Origin: Streptomyces xylophagus
GTDB lineage: Bacteria; Actinomycetota; Actinomycetes; Streptomycetales; Streptomycetaceae
Length of the DNA: 64,000 bases
Assembly: GCF_000716435.1 (NCBI RefSeq)
Contig: NZ_JNWO01000012.1
Location: 186,001-250,000, forward strand
Reading direction: 5' to 3'
Shown here one piece after another: positions 34,747-43,918 of the stretch. Numbering within the stretch: the first letter of the stretch is position 1; every line of letters begins with the position of its first letter. The notes under the pieces were generated by a model that was not told where the DNA came from, made no database searches, and saw only the letters and a list, made by a program, of their open reading frames with translations. Made by a program: the position numbers and the translations under genes.

Positions 34747-35474
34747 CGCGTCAGCCGCAGCGACAGCCCGTCGAGGACGACCTCAAGACCGTAGGCGAAC
34801 TTGCCGTCGCGCAGGGCCACCGGATCGGTCGTCGTGGCGGCCGACTCGGCGTAGGAACCGGCGAGATGGGCATGACCGGCCGCGGCCTGCTGCGCGGCCG
34901 GCATCAGCCGGGCGATGAACTCGCCCTCGCTCTCCCCGGACCGCGCGACCGTGGTCAGCCAGGCGGCCTCGGTCGTGCTCATCCCGATCGTGTACGACAG
35001 CACGGCGTCGATCGCGCCGCTCGGCTCGGGGAACCCGACGGCCGTGAACAGCGCGGCCAGCCGTTCGGAGAAGGACATGAGGTTGGGGCCCAGGTAGGCG
35101 AGCCCGGCCTGCCCGAGGACCGAGGACAGCCAACGGTGCCGTAGCGCGGTCGTACGGAAGGAGGCGGCGGCCTCGGTGACGGCGGCGCGCCAGTCGGAGG
35201 CGTCCGCGTCCGGGACGTGGATCTCGGCGGCGACCTCGTCGACAGCCAGTTCCATCAGCTCGTCCTTGGTCGCGACGTGCCGGTAGAGGGAGGTCGCGCC
35301 GGCGTTGAGGCGGGCGCCGAGCTTGCGCATGCTCAGCGCCTCGATGCCGTCGGCGTCCAGCATCGCGATCGCCTCGCGGACGATCGCGTCCCGGCTGAGC
35401 GCGGGCTGGTCGGGGGAGCGCTGCTCACGGGCCCACACGGAGGCGATGGGGTTCGGCTCGGTCCTGGGGGGCAT
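34743..35474 (-). CDS. TetR/AcrR-family repressor of the adjacent MFS exporter
   Basis: 243 residues. The HTH is preceded by ~25 residues (SRDAIVREAIAMLDADGIEALSMRKLGARLNAGATSLYRHVATKDELMELAVDEV, about 27-82), and the C-terminal domain is of the TetR_C_1 (Tet repressor) kind. ATG 35474 has AAGGAG. It is divergent from a DHA2 exporter, and the 142-base gap holds a row of palindromes matching TGCGNACANTGTNCGCA. That is the classic arrangement of a drug-sensing repressor controlling its exporter. Confidence 0.93.
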   Translation of the reverse strand: MPPRTEPNPIASVWAREQRSPDQPALSRDAIVREAIAMLDADGIEALSMRKLGARLNAGATSLYRHVATKDELMELAVDEVAAEIHVPDADASDWRAAVTEAAASFRTTALRHRWLSSVLGQAGLAYLGPNLMSFSERLAALFTAVGFPEPSGAIDAVLSYTIGMSTTEAAWLTTVARSGESEGEFIARLMPAAQQAAAGHAHLAGSYAESAATTTDPVALRDGKFAYGLEVVLDGLSLRLTR

Positions 35475-35487
35475 GGGCGCTCCTTCG

Positions 35488-35583
35488 TGCGTACGTCGTT
35501 CGCATCCAGCGTACAGAGTTCAAGGGTTGCGCACACTGTTCCATCATGCGTACAGTGTTCGCATCGAAGGAACGGTGTACGCA
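35488..35583. promoter_or_regulatory. Array of up to five phased operators between TetR and MFS
   Basis: Seventeen-base sites start at 35488 (TGCGTACGTCGTTCGCA), 35508 (AGCGTACAGAGTTC, degenerate), 35528 (TGCGCACACTGTTCC, right half degenerate), 35547 (TGCGTACAGTGTTCGCA) and 35567 (right half GTGTACGCA only). Spacing is 20, 20, 19 and 20 bases, so all fall on one face of the helix. TTGCGC (35527) and TACAGT (35551), 18 bases apart, make a plausible MFS promoter inside the array. Confidence 0.7.
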
Positions 35584-35616
35584 AGAAGCCGGCCGATGAC
35601 CCTGAAGGGAAGCCCC

Positions 35617-37113
35617 ATGGAAACCCGAAACCCCCGGCGCTGGTGGATCCTCGTCGTGCTGTGCCTCAGCTCGCTGGTGCTGGTGGTCGACAGCATGGCG
35701 CTGACCGTGGCGGTCCCGTCGATGACCGAGAGCATCGGGGCGAGCGCCCAGGACACCCAGTGGATCCTCGACTCCTACATCCTGGTCTTCGCCGGCCTGC
35801 TGCTGACCTCCGGCAGCCTCGGCGACCGCTTCGGCCGCCGGAAGGTGATGCTGATCGGCCTGGTGCTCTTCGGGGCGGCGTCACTGGCGGCGACGTTCTG
35901 CACGAACCCCGGTGAGGTGATCGCCGTGCGGGTGGCGATGGGGGTGGGCGGCGCGCTGATCATGCCGTCGACGCTCTCGATCCTCATCACGGTGTTCGAC
36001 GCGGAGGAGCGCGGCAAGGCGATGGCGGCCTGGGGTTCGGTGTCGATGCTGGCGCTGGTCGGCAGTCCGGTGCTGGGTGGCGTACTGATCGACCACTTCT
36101 CGTGGCACTCCATCTTCTTCCTCAACGTCCCGGTCGTGGCCCTCGCTCTCGTCGCCGGTGTGACCCTGATGCCGGAGTCCAAGGGCCCCTGGCAGAAGCC
36201 GGATCCGCTGGGCGCTGTGCTGTCGGCGGTCGGTATGACGGCGTTGATCTGGTGGATCATCGAGATCCCGCAGCACGGCGCGTTCGCGGGCCGAGCGCTC
36301 GTCACCCTCGTCGTGGCGGTGGTGGGGTTGGCCGGATTCGTGATCTGGGAGAACGTGACGCCGACCCCGATGGTCCCCCTGGTCCTCTTCAAGCACCGTA
36401 ATTTCAGCGGCGGTTCGCTGTCCCTGACGCTGGTTCAGATAGGCAACGGCGGCCTGCTGCTGGTCCTCACGCAGTACCTGCAGTTCGTGCTCGGCTACTC
36501 ACCGGTCAAGGCGGGCCTGGCCTTCGTCCCGCTGGCGGTCACCGCGCTCGTCGGCAACGCCGCCGGCGCCAAGTTCACGGCGAGGTACGGCCATCGGTAC
36601 CTGATCCTGGCGGGCATGCTGGTGATGGCGTCGTCCTTCGCTCTGCTGACGACGGTCACGGCCGACACCGGCTTCACCGTCCCGGCGGTGGCGCTCGGCC
36701 TGCTGGGCCTGGGCGCGGGCCTCGCGATGCCGGCGGCGGTGGGCGCGCTGATGGGCACGATCCCCGAGGACAAGGCGGGCGTCGGCTCGGCCCTCAACGA
36801 CACCATCCAGCAAGCCGGTACGGCCCTGGGCATCGCGATCCTCGGCTCGCTCCTGTCGAGCGGCTTCGCCGACGAGATGCCTTCCGGTACGACCGAGGAG
36901 GCTCGCCACTCGATCGGCGGGGCGCTGGCGGCGGCGCACGGGGACGCGGGGTTGGTCCGGGCGGCTCGGGAGGCGTTCACGAACGCCATGTCAACGACCT
37001 TCATGGTCAGCGCGGTTGGCGTGGTGGCGGCGGGAGTGCTGGCGGCGGTGGTGATGCGGGATGCGGTGACGGAGGATCAGGAGACGGCAGCGGAACGGGA
37101 GTTGGCTGCCTGA
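35617..37113 (+). CDS. MFS transporter, DHA2 (EmrB/QacA) family
   Basis: 498-residue, 14-helix drug:proton antiporter. TM1 signature LVVDSMALTVAVPSM, motif A GSLGDRFGRRKV (about 69-80), motif C region GSPVLGGVLIDHFSWH. ATG 35617 has AAGGGA six bases upstream and is preferred to ATG 35596. Controlled by the divergent TetR through the operator array. Natural substrate unknown; exporters of this clade carry cationic or amphipathic drugs. Confidence 0.93.
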   Translation: METRNPRRWWILVVLCLSSLVLVVDSMALTVAVPSMTESIGASAQDTQWILDSYILVFAGLLLTSGSLGDRFGRRKVMLIGLVLFGAASLAATFCTNPGEVIAVRVAMGVGGALIMPSTLSILITVFDAEERGKAMAAWGSVSMLALVGSPVLGGVLIDHFSWHSIFFLNVPVVALALVAGVTLMPESKGPWQKPDPLGAVLSAVGMTALIWWIIEIPQHGAFAGRALVTLVVAVVGLAGFVIWENVTPTPMVPLVLFKHRNFSGGSLSLTLVQIGNGGLLLVLTQYLQFVLGYSPVKAGLAFVPLAVTALVGNAAGAKFTARYGHRYLILAGMLVMASSFALLTTVTADTGFTVPAVALGLLGLGAGLAMPAAVGALMGTIPEDKAGVGSALNDTIQQAGTALGIAILGSLLSSGFADEMPSGTTEEARHSIGGALAAAHGDAGLVRAAREAFTNAMSTTFMVSAVGVVAAGVLAAVVMRDAVTEDQETAAERELAA

Positions 37114-37128
37114 TCCGCGAACTGGGAT

Positions 37129-37163
37129 ACGAGGCCGCCGCCCTTGAGGGGCGGCGGCCTCGT
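37129..37163 (+). terminator. Terminator after MFS gene
   Basis: ACGAGGCCGCCGCCC (37129-37143) pairs perfectly with GGGCGGCGGCCTCGT (37149-37163) around TTGAG. Located between convergent genes ending at 37113 and 37179, so probably bidirectional. Confidence 0.85.
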
Positions 37164-37178
37164 TCTCGTGCCAAGAGG

Positions 37179-38384
37179 TCACAGGATGAACGTGGGCAGT
37201 TCGGCGATGCCGAGCAGGGTGCGGCCGTAGATCTCCCGGCCGAGATCGGGGTTGACGACGCCGTGGCGTGAGGCGGTGCCCAGGTCGCGCCAGATCCGCT
37301 GGAGCGGGTTGCTCAGGGCGAAGGTGCTCGCGCCGGACACGGAGACCAGGCGGTCCACCGCCTCGCGGCTGCGGGTCGCGGCGACCCCGGTGTCCATGCG
37401 GATCCGGGCGCGCTCCGCGACCGTGAGCTGCCGGGCCTCGGCGGCGGCGCGGTCGAGGTCGTCGGCGGCCCGGTAGGCGTGCAACTGGGCGGTGTCGATG
37501 AGGGAGGCGGCGTCGGCGACGGCGAGTTGGACGCTCGGTGAGTCGGCGAGGCGCTCGTAGACCGTCAGGGACATGGGCTTGCGGGCCGCGGTCGCGAGGG
37601 TCAGCTCCAGGGCGGCCCGGGCCATGCCGAGCATGGGGGCGACGACGGTGAGGGCGAGCATCGAGGCGACCGCCACGGCGTTCCGGGACTCGCCCTCGTG
37701 GCGGGTGGCGTACGCGCCGGCCAGGACGCCGCCCATGTTGAGCGTCCGGTGGGCGGGCACGGTCACCCGGTCGGCGACGACGGTGTTGCTGCCGGTGCCG
37801 GCCATGCCCGCCACCTGCCAGGTGTCCTCGACCGTGACGTCCGCGACCGGGACCAGGGCGATCGACGGCGGCTGGTCCGCGGCGCTCGGCGCGATCGCCA
37901 GGGCCACCCAGCGCGCGTGATCGACACCCGAGGCCCAGCCCCATCGGCCCGATATGACGAGATCGCCGTTCTCGGCGACGACCGCGGAGCCCGACGGGGT
38001 GAGCGACGCGGCGACCGCGGCGTCGCGGTCCTGGCCCCAGACCTCGGCACGGGCCCGGTCGTCCATCAGCGAGGCGACGAGACCGCCCCCGGTGTAGATG
38101 TTCGCGATCCAGCCGGCGGAGGCGTCGCCACGGGCCAGTTCGGCCGTCACCTCCATGGTGGTACGCACCCCGGCCGCGAAGCCGCCGAAGGCGCGCGGGG
38201 TGGCGAGGCGGAGCATCCCCGCCTCGCGCAGGGCACGGGCCGCGTCGTCCGACACGCGGCGCAACCGCTCGCTCTCCTCGGACTGCCCGGCGAGGATGGG
38301 GACGAGTTTCGCGGCCGCGTCCGTCAACTCGGCGCGGACACCGGCATCGTCGGCCGACGAGGGGGCGGACGGGGACAGACTCAC
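37179..38384 (-). CDS. Acyl-CoA-dehydrogenase-fold flavoprotein (DszC/HpaH-like monooxygenase)
   Basis: 401 residues. N-terminal helical domain, middle beta domain (GSAVVAENGDLVISGRWGWASGVDHARW) and C-terminal four-helix domain (VSGASTFALSNPLQRIWRDLGTASRHGVVN). The sequence resembles the group D flavin-dependent monooxygenases rather than true fatty-acid dehydrogenases: there is no catalytic Glu motif of the usual kind, and AARAL, GGFAAGVRTT and DASAGWI match the DszC/HsaA pattern. It would need a separate flavin reductase. GTG start with GTGGAG seven bases upstream. Divergent from an AraC regulator, its probable activator. Confidence 0.83.
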   Translation of the reverse strand: MSLSPSAPSSADDAGVRAELTDAAAKLVPILAGQSEESERLRRVSDDAARALREAGMLRLATPRAFGGFAAGVRTTMEVTAELARGDASAGWIANIYTGGGLVASLMDDRARAEVWGQDRDAAVAASLTPSGSAVVAENGDLVISGRWGWASGVDHARWVALAIAPSAADQPPSIALVPVADVTVEDTWQVAGMAGTGSNTVVADRVTVPAHRTLNMGGVLAGAYATRHEGESRNAVAVASMLALTVVAPMLGMARAALELTLATAARKPMSLTVYERLADSPSVQLAVADAASLIDTAQLHAYRAADDLDRAAAEARQLTVAERARIRMDTGVAATRSREAVDRLVSVSGASTFALSNPLQRIWRDLGTASRHGVVNPDLGREIYGRTLLGIAELPTFIL

Positions 38385-38534
38385 AGCGGGGCTCCACTCT
38401 GGTGCGGGGATCGGTGACGGACACGATGCCGCGGGCGGCCGGTGCCGGCCGGAGGAGGCTCACCGTGTCGGCAGCAGAATAGGAAGCGGGAGACAGGCGC
38501 CGAAAGAACATCGGTGCCACGGAGGGGAACAGGC

Positions 38535-39479
38535 GTGACACAGACGCAGGCGATCGAGGTGCCGGGGTGGCGGCAGCGGGCGGCCATCGACATTCCGCTG
38601 CGTCATCCCCGCCGGCAGGACCTCCTGCACGAGCAGTGGCAACGCGGGCTCGGCCACCTGGCCCATGTACGTCGGCTGCGCCTTCCCGCGGACGCCACAC
38701 GCGGCGTCCACCGCACCCGTGTGGAACGCCGGTTGGTCGGCGAGGTCGCCGTCAGCCGGCAGTTCTGCGACCCCATCGAGGGCACCTCGGGCAGCGGGGA
38801 GACCGACGGCCGGGCCGACCTCGTCGTCGTCCACGTCATCAGGAGCGGAAGCCTGCGCATCGAGGACACCGCCCGGCGGGTCGACCTGGGTCCCGGCACT
38901 CTCTGCGTCCGTGACCTGCACACCGCCTGGCAGTTCGCTTATACGGCACCGACCGACTGCAGGGTGCTCGTCCTGCCCAGGGTCGGCCTGCTCCAGCACC
39001 TGTACCGAACCCGGCTGCCGGCCCTGACCGTCGCCCCCGCCACGGCCCCGGAGTCCCGGCTCCTTCTCGCCCATCTCGACGCCGCATGGTCCCTCGCGGA
39101 GCAGCTCGGCCCGGAGGCGACGCATGCGGCCGGCGAGGCGATGGCCATGCTGCTGACCGGACTCGTCCGGACCCACGCACCCGCAGCGGTTCCCCCACAG
39201 TCACTGCGGGCCGTGGCCACCGCGTACGCCGACAGCCGGCTGAGGGACCCGGACCTGACGCCGGCCACCATCGCCCGGGCGCTGAACGTCTCCGTCCGCA
39301 CCCTCCATCGTGCCTTCGCCGACGGCGAGACCGTCATGGCCTATGTGCGCCGCCGACGGCTCGAAGGCGCCCGCCGCGAACTCGACTGTCCAGGCAGCCC
39401 GTACACCGTCGCCGACGTCGCGGCACGCTGGCAGTTCGCCGACTCCAGCCACTTCCGCCGCGCCCACCGTGGCACGTAG
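38535..39479 (+). CDS. AraC-family transcriptional regulator
   Basis: 314 residues. AraC-binding-like N-terminal domain (RSGSLRIEDTARRVDLGPGTLCVRDLHTAWQFAY) and C-terminal double HTH (RDPDLTPATIARALNVSVRTLHRAFADGETVMAYVRRRRLEGARREL...VADVAARWQFADSSHFRRAHRGT). GTG 38535 is preceded by GGAGGGG. The last helix ends abruptly at RRAHRGT, where most family members continue with F(K/R)xxYGxSPxxYR. The C-terminal ~10 residues are thus missing, possibly from a frameshift or early stop. Divergent from the flavoprotein gene. Confidence 0.88.
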   Translation: MTQTQAIEVPGWRQRAAIDIPLRHPRRQDLLHEQWQRGLGHLAHVRRLRLPADATRGVHRTRVERRLVGEVAVSRQFCDPIEGTSGSGETDGRADLVVVHVIRSGSLRIEDTARRVDLGPGTLCVRDLHTAWQFAYTAPTDCRVLVLPRVGLLQHLYRTRLPALTVAPATAPESRLLLAHLDAAWSLAEQLGPEATHAAGEAMAMLLTGLVRTHAPAAVPPQSLRAVATAYADSRLRDPDLTPATIARALNVSVRTLHRAFADGETVMAYVRRRRLEGARRELDCPGSPYTVADVAARWQFADSSHFRRAHRGT

Positions 39480-39487
39480 AGACAGCG

Positions 39488-40657
39488 TCAGGGGGAGTTC
39501 GTCGCGTTGCGCAGCCGCGCGAACGACGTGTCCAGCCCGTTCTTCAGCAGCCGGGCCACCGGCCGCTCCACCAGACGGTGGACACACCAACTCAGCACCA
39601 GGAAACCGGAGATCACGGAAGCCACCAGGAGTCGGGGGTCCATGGTGTCGCGGAAGCGGCTGATGAGGGTCGTACCGGCGAGGTAGTGCATCAGATAGAA
39701 CGGATACGTCATCGCCCCGGCCGTGGTGAGCCACTTCCAGCGGACGCGGTCGGTCGCACCGAGCGCGATGGCGGCCATGACCAGCAGGAACACGGTGAAC
39801 AGCACGACGCTCGCGCGCCAGCTGGAGACACGTTCGACGGTGTCTATCCGGTGCCCGAGTTCCAACTGGCCCATCAGCCAGGCCAGTCCGAGGATGCCCC
39901 ACAGCAACAGGTCGTGCCCGAAGCGGTACATGAGATACAGCGCCAGACCCGCGATGAAGTACCAGGCACCCTCCGGGTTGACGGCCAACGTCAGCGGGCG
40001 GAAACGCGCGGCCGGCGCGATCATCGCGGCGGCGCCCCAGAAGCAGCAGAAGAGGACGACCTTGCGATAGGTCAGACCCGTGATGACGACGGCCATGAAG
40101 AGGAGGTAGAAACGCAGCTCCGACCAGAGGGTCCAGTACACGCCGTCGACGTTCGAGACCCCCGAACCAGACTGCAGCATCGTGAAGTTGAGCAGGATCT
40201 CGCGCAGCTTCTGCCGCTCCCACACACCGGGCAGGGTCACCAGGACGGCCGTGGTGAAAACGATGGAGAACCAGTACGCCGGGTACAGCCGGATCACCCG
40301 CGAGGTGAAGAACTGCCGTGGCGTACGCCCCCAGCAGGACATGCAGATCACGAAGCCGCTGATCACGAAGAACATCTCGACGCCGATCCAGCCGTAGGCC
40401 GAGAACCGGAACACCGTGGGCATGATGTCGGACACCGGCCGGTCCCAGATCAGGTTGCCCGGCTGGTTGACCCGCCAGGTACCGGCGTAGTGGTGAGCCG
40501 CCACGAACAGGGCGGCGAGCAGCCGCATCCCGTCGATGGCGTACAACCGCCGCTGGGGTGACGGACGTTGCTGTAAAGTGAGGGAGGCGTGTCTTGGTGC
40601 TCTCCGTCTTCGGGAGGGGATGAGCACCCGCTCCGTCGCCCCGGCGTACGCAGACAT
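39488..40657 (-). CDS. Membrane acyltransferase (OafA/YrhL, Acyltransferase_3 family)
   Basis: 389 residues with about ten membrane helices. N-terminal catalytic region IDGMRLLAALFVAAHHYAGTW (conserved His), then GVEMFFVISGFVICMS and SRVIRLYPAYWFSIVFTT, all diagnostic. It likely O-acylates a carbohydrate or secondary metabolite at the membrane. Start ATG 40657 is the best in-frame choice, though its Shine-Dalgarno GGA is weak; the frame is open to 40816. It is convergent with the AraC gene and downstream of the M4 protease gene on the same strand. Confidence 0.88.
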   Translation of the reverse strand: MSAYAGATERVLIPSRRRRAPRHASLTLQQRPSPQRRLYAIDGMRLLAALFVAAHHYAGTWRVNQPGNLIWDRPVSDIMPTVFRFSAYGWIGVEMFFVISGFVICMSCWGRTPRQFFTSRVIRLYPAYWFSIVFTTAVLVTLPGVWERQKLREILLNFTMLQSGSGVSNVDGVYWTLWSELRFYLLFMAVVITGLTYRKVVLFCCFWGAAAMIAPAARFRPLTLAVNPEGAWYFIAGLALYLMYRFGHDLLLWGILGLAWLMGQLELGHRIDTVERVSSWRASVVLFTVFLLVMAAIALGATDRVRWKWLTTAGAMTYPFYLMHYLAGTTLISRFRDTMDPRLLVASVISGFLVLSWCVHRLVERPVARLLKNGLDTSFARLRNATNSP

Positions 40658-40791
40658 GTCAGTCCATATCAGCTCTGGGGCTCGGGAGCAGGCACTCCTG
40701 ACCCACGCGAAATCGGAAGTCTCACGGTTCACAGGGAGAGACCCGCGTGGTGTGCCGATGGTTGTAGGCGGATTCCGAAGAACCCTCTGTC

Positions 40792-42435
40792 TCACCCCAC
40801 GTTGACCGCACTCCATGCGGCGGCCACCGCGTTGTATTCCGAACTACCCGTCCCGTACAGGTCCTTGGCCGCGTTGAGCGTCGCCGTCCGTGCCCCGGCA
40901 TAGTTCGTCGAGGACGTCATATAGACCGTCAACGCCCGGTACCAGATGGCCCCCAGCTTGTCCCGGCCGATGCCGGCCACCGAAGAGCCGTTGCACGTGG
41001 GCGAGTTGTAGCTCACGCCGTTGAGGGTCTTCGCGCCGCTGCCCTCCGCGAGGAGATACGCGAAGTGGTTGGCGACACCCGACGAATAGTGCACGTCGAG
41101 ATTCCCCACCGACGAACTCCAACAGTCCGCCGAATTCCCGTCCTTGGACGGCTGGTCCATGAACCGCAGCGCCGCCTTGCCGAAGCCCGACCGCACGATC
41201 TTCTCGCCGATGAGGTAATCCCCGAGATCGGACGAGTTGTTGGCATACCACTCCACCAGCGTGCCCATGATGTCCGAGGTCGCCTCGTTGAGCCCGCCGG
41301 ATTCACCCGAGTACGTGAGCGCCGCGGTCTTGGAGGTGACACCGTGCGTCATCTCGTGCCCGGCGACATCCAGCGCCACCAGCGGACCGAGCTGCGTCCC
41401 GTCACCGTCGCCGTACGTCATGCAGAAGCAACTGTCGTCCCAGAACGCGTTGTTGTAGCTGTTGCCGTAGTGGACGCGGTTGTACGAGCCCTTGCCGTCG
41501 CCCGCGATGCCGTTGCGGCCGTGGACGGTCTTGTAGTAGTCCCAGGTCTCGTTCGTGCCGTACTGCGCGTCCACCGCCGCCGACGAACGGTCCGAAGTCG
41601 CCCCCGTGCCCCAGTGGTTGTCGGTGTCGGTGAACACGGTGGACGGGGCACGGCTGATGCAGATGCCGAGGATGCACAGGTCGGTCTTGTTCGCCGCGTC
41701 ACCGGTGTAAGTCCCGCCGCGCGTCGCGTCCTTGAGCTGATACGTCGATCCCGACAGCGTCGTCTCCAACGGCACCGTCCCGCTGTACAGCGACTTCCCG
41801 TCACCCGTCGCCGTCTCCACACTGTCCCAGGCGTCGATCTGGGCGCCGGTACGGGCGTCGGTCAGCACCGTACGGGCGACCGGGTTGCCGAGCGAGTCCT
41901 TGGCGACCGCGTTCGTCCGCCAGGCGAGCTTCGGGGTGCCGTGTAGGGCGTCAACTATCAGCTGGGGCTTGGCGGTCACCCCCTTCAGCGCCTCGCCGAG
42001 ATTCGCGGCCCGCAGCGCGTTGACGGCCAGGTCCGCCGCTCTCGGCGGCGCCACTTTCGGCGTCACGGACGCCAGGGATATGGAGTTCCGGGTCGCGCGG
42101 TCGGCGCTCCGATAGCTCCCGTTCGGGGCCAGATGGACCACGAAGTCACCTCCCAGAACAGGGAGTTGACGGTACGTCCGGTCGTAGCGCACGTGCTGGG
42201 TGCCGTCCGCGTCGACGATCACGTCGCGAACGGACGTGTCCTCCGCGGCCGTCAGCCCCAGGCCCGCCGCATGGGCCACCAACGCCGACGCGGCGTTCGC
42301 GATCGCGGTGCTCGGGGTCGGCCGGTCGGCCGCGTGGGCGGTGGGGGAGAGGGTGGCGGCCAACAGGGTCGCGGCGCCGGCCGCGATACCGGCCGTGGCG
42401 AGACGGGAACCTCGAATGTGCCGTGTCCGACTCAT
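40792..42435 (-). CDS. Secreted M4 (thermolysin-family) metalloprotease
   Basis: 547-residue extracellular zinc protease with an N-terminal signal peptide (about 1-35, ending SPTAHA). A long FTP/PepSY propeptide follows, then the peptidase M4 domains. Zinc ligands and the general base are in GHEMTH; the third ligand Glu is in GGLNEATSDIMG; a catalytic His is in DVHYSSGVANHF. Cys pair LCILGIC is in the mature region. ATG 42435 has GAGGAG four bases upstream. Extracellular nutrient protease by family role. Divergent from a GGCT-fold gene. Confidence 0.95.
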   Translation of the reverse strand: MSRTRHIRGSRLATAGIAAGAATLLAATLSPTAHAADRPTPSTAIANAASALVAHAAGLGLTAAEDTSVRDVIVDADGTQHVRYDRTYRQLPVLGGDFVVHLAPNGSYRSADRATRNSISLASVTPKVAPPRAADLAVNALRAANLGEALKGVTAKPQLIVDALHGTPKLAWRTNAVAKDSLGNPVARTVLTDARTGAQIDAWDSVETATGDGKSLYSGTVPLETTLSGSTYQLKDATRGGTYTGDAANKTDLCILGICISRAPSTVFTDTDNHWGTGATSDRSSAAVDAQYGTNETWDYYKTVHGRNGIAGDGKGSYNRVHYGNSYNNAFWDDSCFCMTYGDGDGTQLGPLVALDVAGHEMTHGVTSKTAALTYSGESGGLNEATSDIMGTLVEWYANNSSDLGDYLIGEKIVRSGFGKAALRFMDQPSKDGNSADCWSSSVGNLDVHYSSGVANHFAYLLAEGSGAKTLNGVSYNSPTCNGSSVAGIGRDKLGAIWYRALTVYMTSSTNYAGARTATLNAAKDLYGTGSSEYNAVAAAWSAVNVG

Positions 42436-42557
42436 GGGTCTCCTCAAGAACGCAAGTGGGGGGCGTGGGGGCTGCGTTGATGTTGAATGAGATTTAAAGG
42501 GCCCATGACATGTCATGTCCATAGCGCGTGCAAAGACTTCCGGGATCAAGGAGAGCG

Positions 42558-42986
42558 ATGACGGCACCCTCGACACCCCTCCCCTTCTTCGTCTACGGCA
42601 CCCTCCGCCCCAGCGAGCCCAACCACGACCAGTTCCTGCGCGGCCGTACGGACTCCGAAGAACGGGCACGACTCCATGGCGCCGCCCTCTACGACGGCCC
42701 CGGCTACCCGTACGCCGTCGAGGCCCCCGGCGCGGTGATCGTCGGCGAACTCGTCACCGCACGCCCCGAGGCCTACCCCCAACTCCTCATGGACCTGGAC
42801 CGACTTGAGGACTACGCCCCCGGCGACCCGCGCAACCTCTACGAGCGCGTCGAACGCCGGGTGACCCGCGACACCGACGGCACGGCGGTAGGCGCCTGGG
42901 TGTACCTGGCTGCCCCCACCGTCACCGCCCGCCTCCGCACCCACGGCAAGCTGATCGAGGGCGGCGACTGGATCAACCGCGGCTGA
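42558..42986 (+). CDS. Gamma-glutamylcyclotransferase-fold protein
   Basis: 142 residues, GGCT/AIG2 fold: FFVYGTLRPSEPNHDQF with the YGTLR substrate loop, then GEL, LDRLEDYAPG and the C-terminal WVYLA. Members convert gamma-glutamyl amines to pyroglutamate or act on gamma-glutamyl-amines; which reaction applies here is not decidable. Excellent Shine-Dalgarno AAGGAGAGCG before ATG 42558. Single-gene unit. Confidence 0.85.
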   Translation: MTAPSTPLPFFVYGTLRPSEPNHDQFLRGRTDSEERARLHGAALYDGPGYPYAVEAPGAVIVGELVTARPEAYPQLLMDLDRLEDYAPGDPRNLYERVERRVTRDTDGTAVGAWVYLAAPTVTARLRTHGKLIEGGDWINRG

Positions 42987-43009
42987 ACGGGCCTCGGTTG
43001 CAGTGGGCC

Positions 43010-43708
43010 TCAGTTGCCGGAGGCCAACGCCCGGGTGACCCCTTTCTCCTTCGGCCCGAGGAAGTGCGGATCGGGATGGAACATCAGGTCCAGCGCCGCC
43101 TTGCCCGCCGCGAAGACCTCGCGGGTGCCGCCGTAGTACCAGGTCGCGTCGTGTGTGTCGTCGACACCGACGCCGTACGAGTCGACGCCCGCCGCGTCGC
43201 ACAGGGCGACCGCCCGCCGGATGTGGAAGTTCTGGCTGATGAGCACGGCCTTGTCGACGCCGAAGATCTTCTTGGCGCGGACACAGGAGTCCCAGGTGTC
43301 GAAACCGGCGTAATCGGTCACCACGCGCGCGCGTGGCACCCCGTGCTTCGCCAGATAGACACGCATCGCGTCCGGCTCGTCGTAGTCCTTGCGGCTGTTG
43401 TCGCCGGTCACCAGGACGACCTTCACCCGGCCCTCCCGGTACAACGTCGCCGCCGCGTCCAGCCGGTGCGCGAGATACGGCGACGGCTCGCCGTCCCACA
43501 GCCCGGCACCGAAGACGACGGCCACATCGGTACGCGGCGCGTCCTGAAGGGTCCGCAGCCGGTCGGCTGTCGACACCCACAGCCAGGTCGCCGGAAGCAG
43601 CGCGAGGACACAGCCGAGGGCGACCCCCTGCACGAGCTGCCGCCACCCGGCACGCGTGCGTGGCAGTCGCGGCCGGCGAAGTCTCAGGCGACGCATCAGA
43701 CGTATCAA
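43010..43708 (-). CDS. SanA/YdcF-family (DUF218) membrane protein
   Basis: 232 residues. One N-terminal membrane helix (QLVQGVALGCVLALLPATWLW) anchors a DUF218 domain with VAVVFGAGLWDGEPSPYLAHRLDAAATLY, VLVTGDNSRKDYDEPDAM and SQNFHIRRAVALCDAAGVD. This is the pattern of SanA (vancomycin high-temperature exclusion protein). The domain faces the cell exterior and relates to envelope integrity; the enzymatic activity is unproven. Convergent with the GGCT gene. Confidence 0.88.
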   Translation of the reverse strand: MIRLMRRLRLRRPRLPRTRAGWRQLVQGVALGCVLALLPATWLWVSTADRLRTLQDAPRTDVAVVFGAGLWDGEPSPYLAHRLDAAATLYREGRVKVVLVTGDNSRKDYDEPDAMRVYLAKHGVPRARVVTDYAGFDTWDSCVRAKKIFGVDKAVLISQNFHIRRAVALCDAAGVDSYGVGVDDTHDATWYYGGTREVFAAGKAALDLMFHPDPHFLGPKEKGVTRALASGN

Positions 43709-43918
43709 CGGGGGCCCCTCCGCGTTCGGTTTCGACAGTCACAGACGCGCTGTAACCCGCTCCGGTTCGCCGCCCGCAGTGTGACCGGCTTCACTGTGAA
43801 TCAAGAATCCGCAGGTCACGTCACCTCACACACCCCCCGAACCCCACCGTGAACCCCCGGAAAAGACCCGTCATTCCCGTGCAACGGGACGGCAACCTCC
43901 CACCGCCACCATCACTCC

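Noticed and set aside
37179..38384. Classical fatty-acid acyl-CoA dehydrogenase
   Set aside because: Sequence pattern fits DszC/HsaA-like flavin monooxygenases better than beta-oxidation enzymes; substrate left open.
39086..40561. 491-codon plus-strand frame over the acyltransferase gene
   Set aside because: Overlaps AraC and acyltransferase genes whose domains are clear; composition is non-protein-like.
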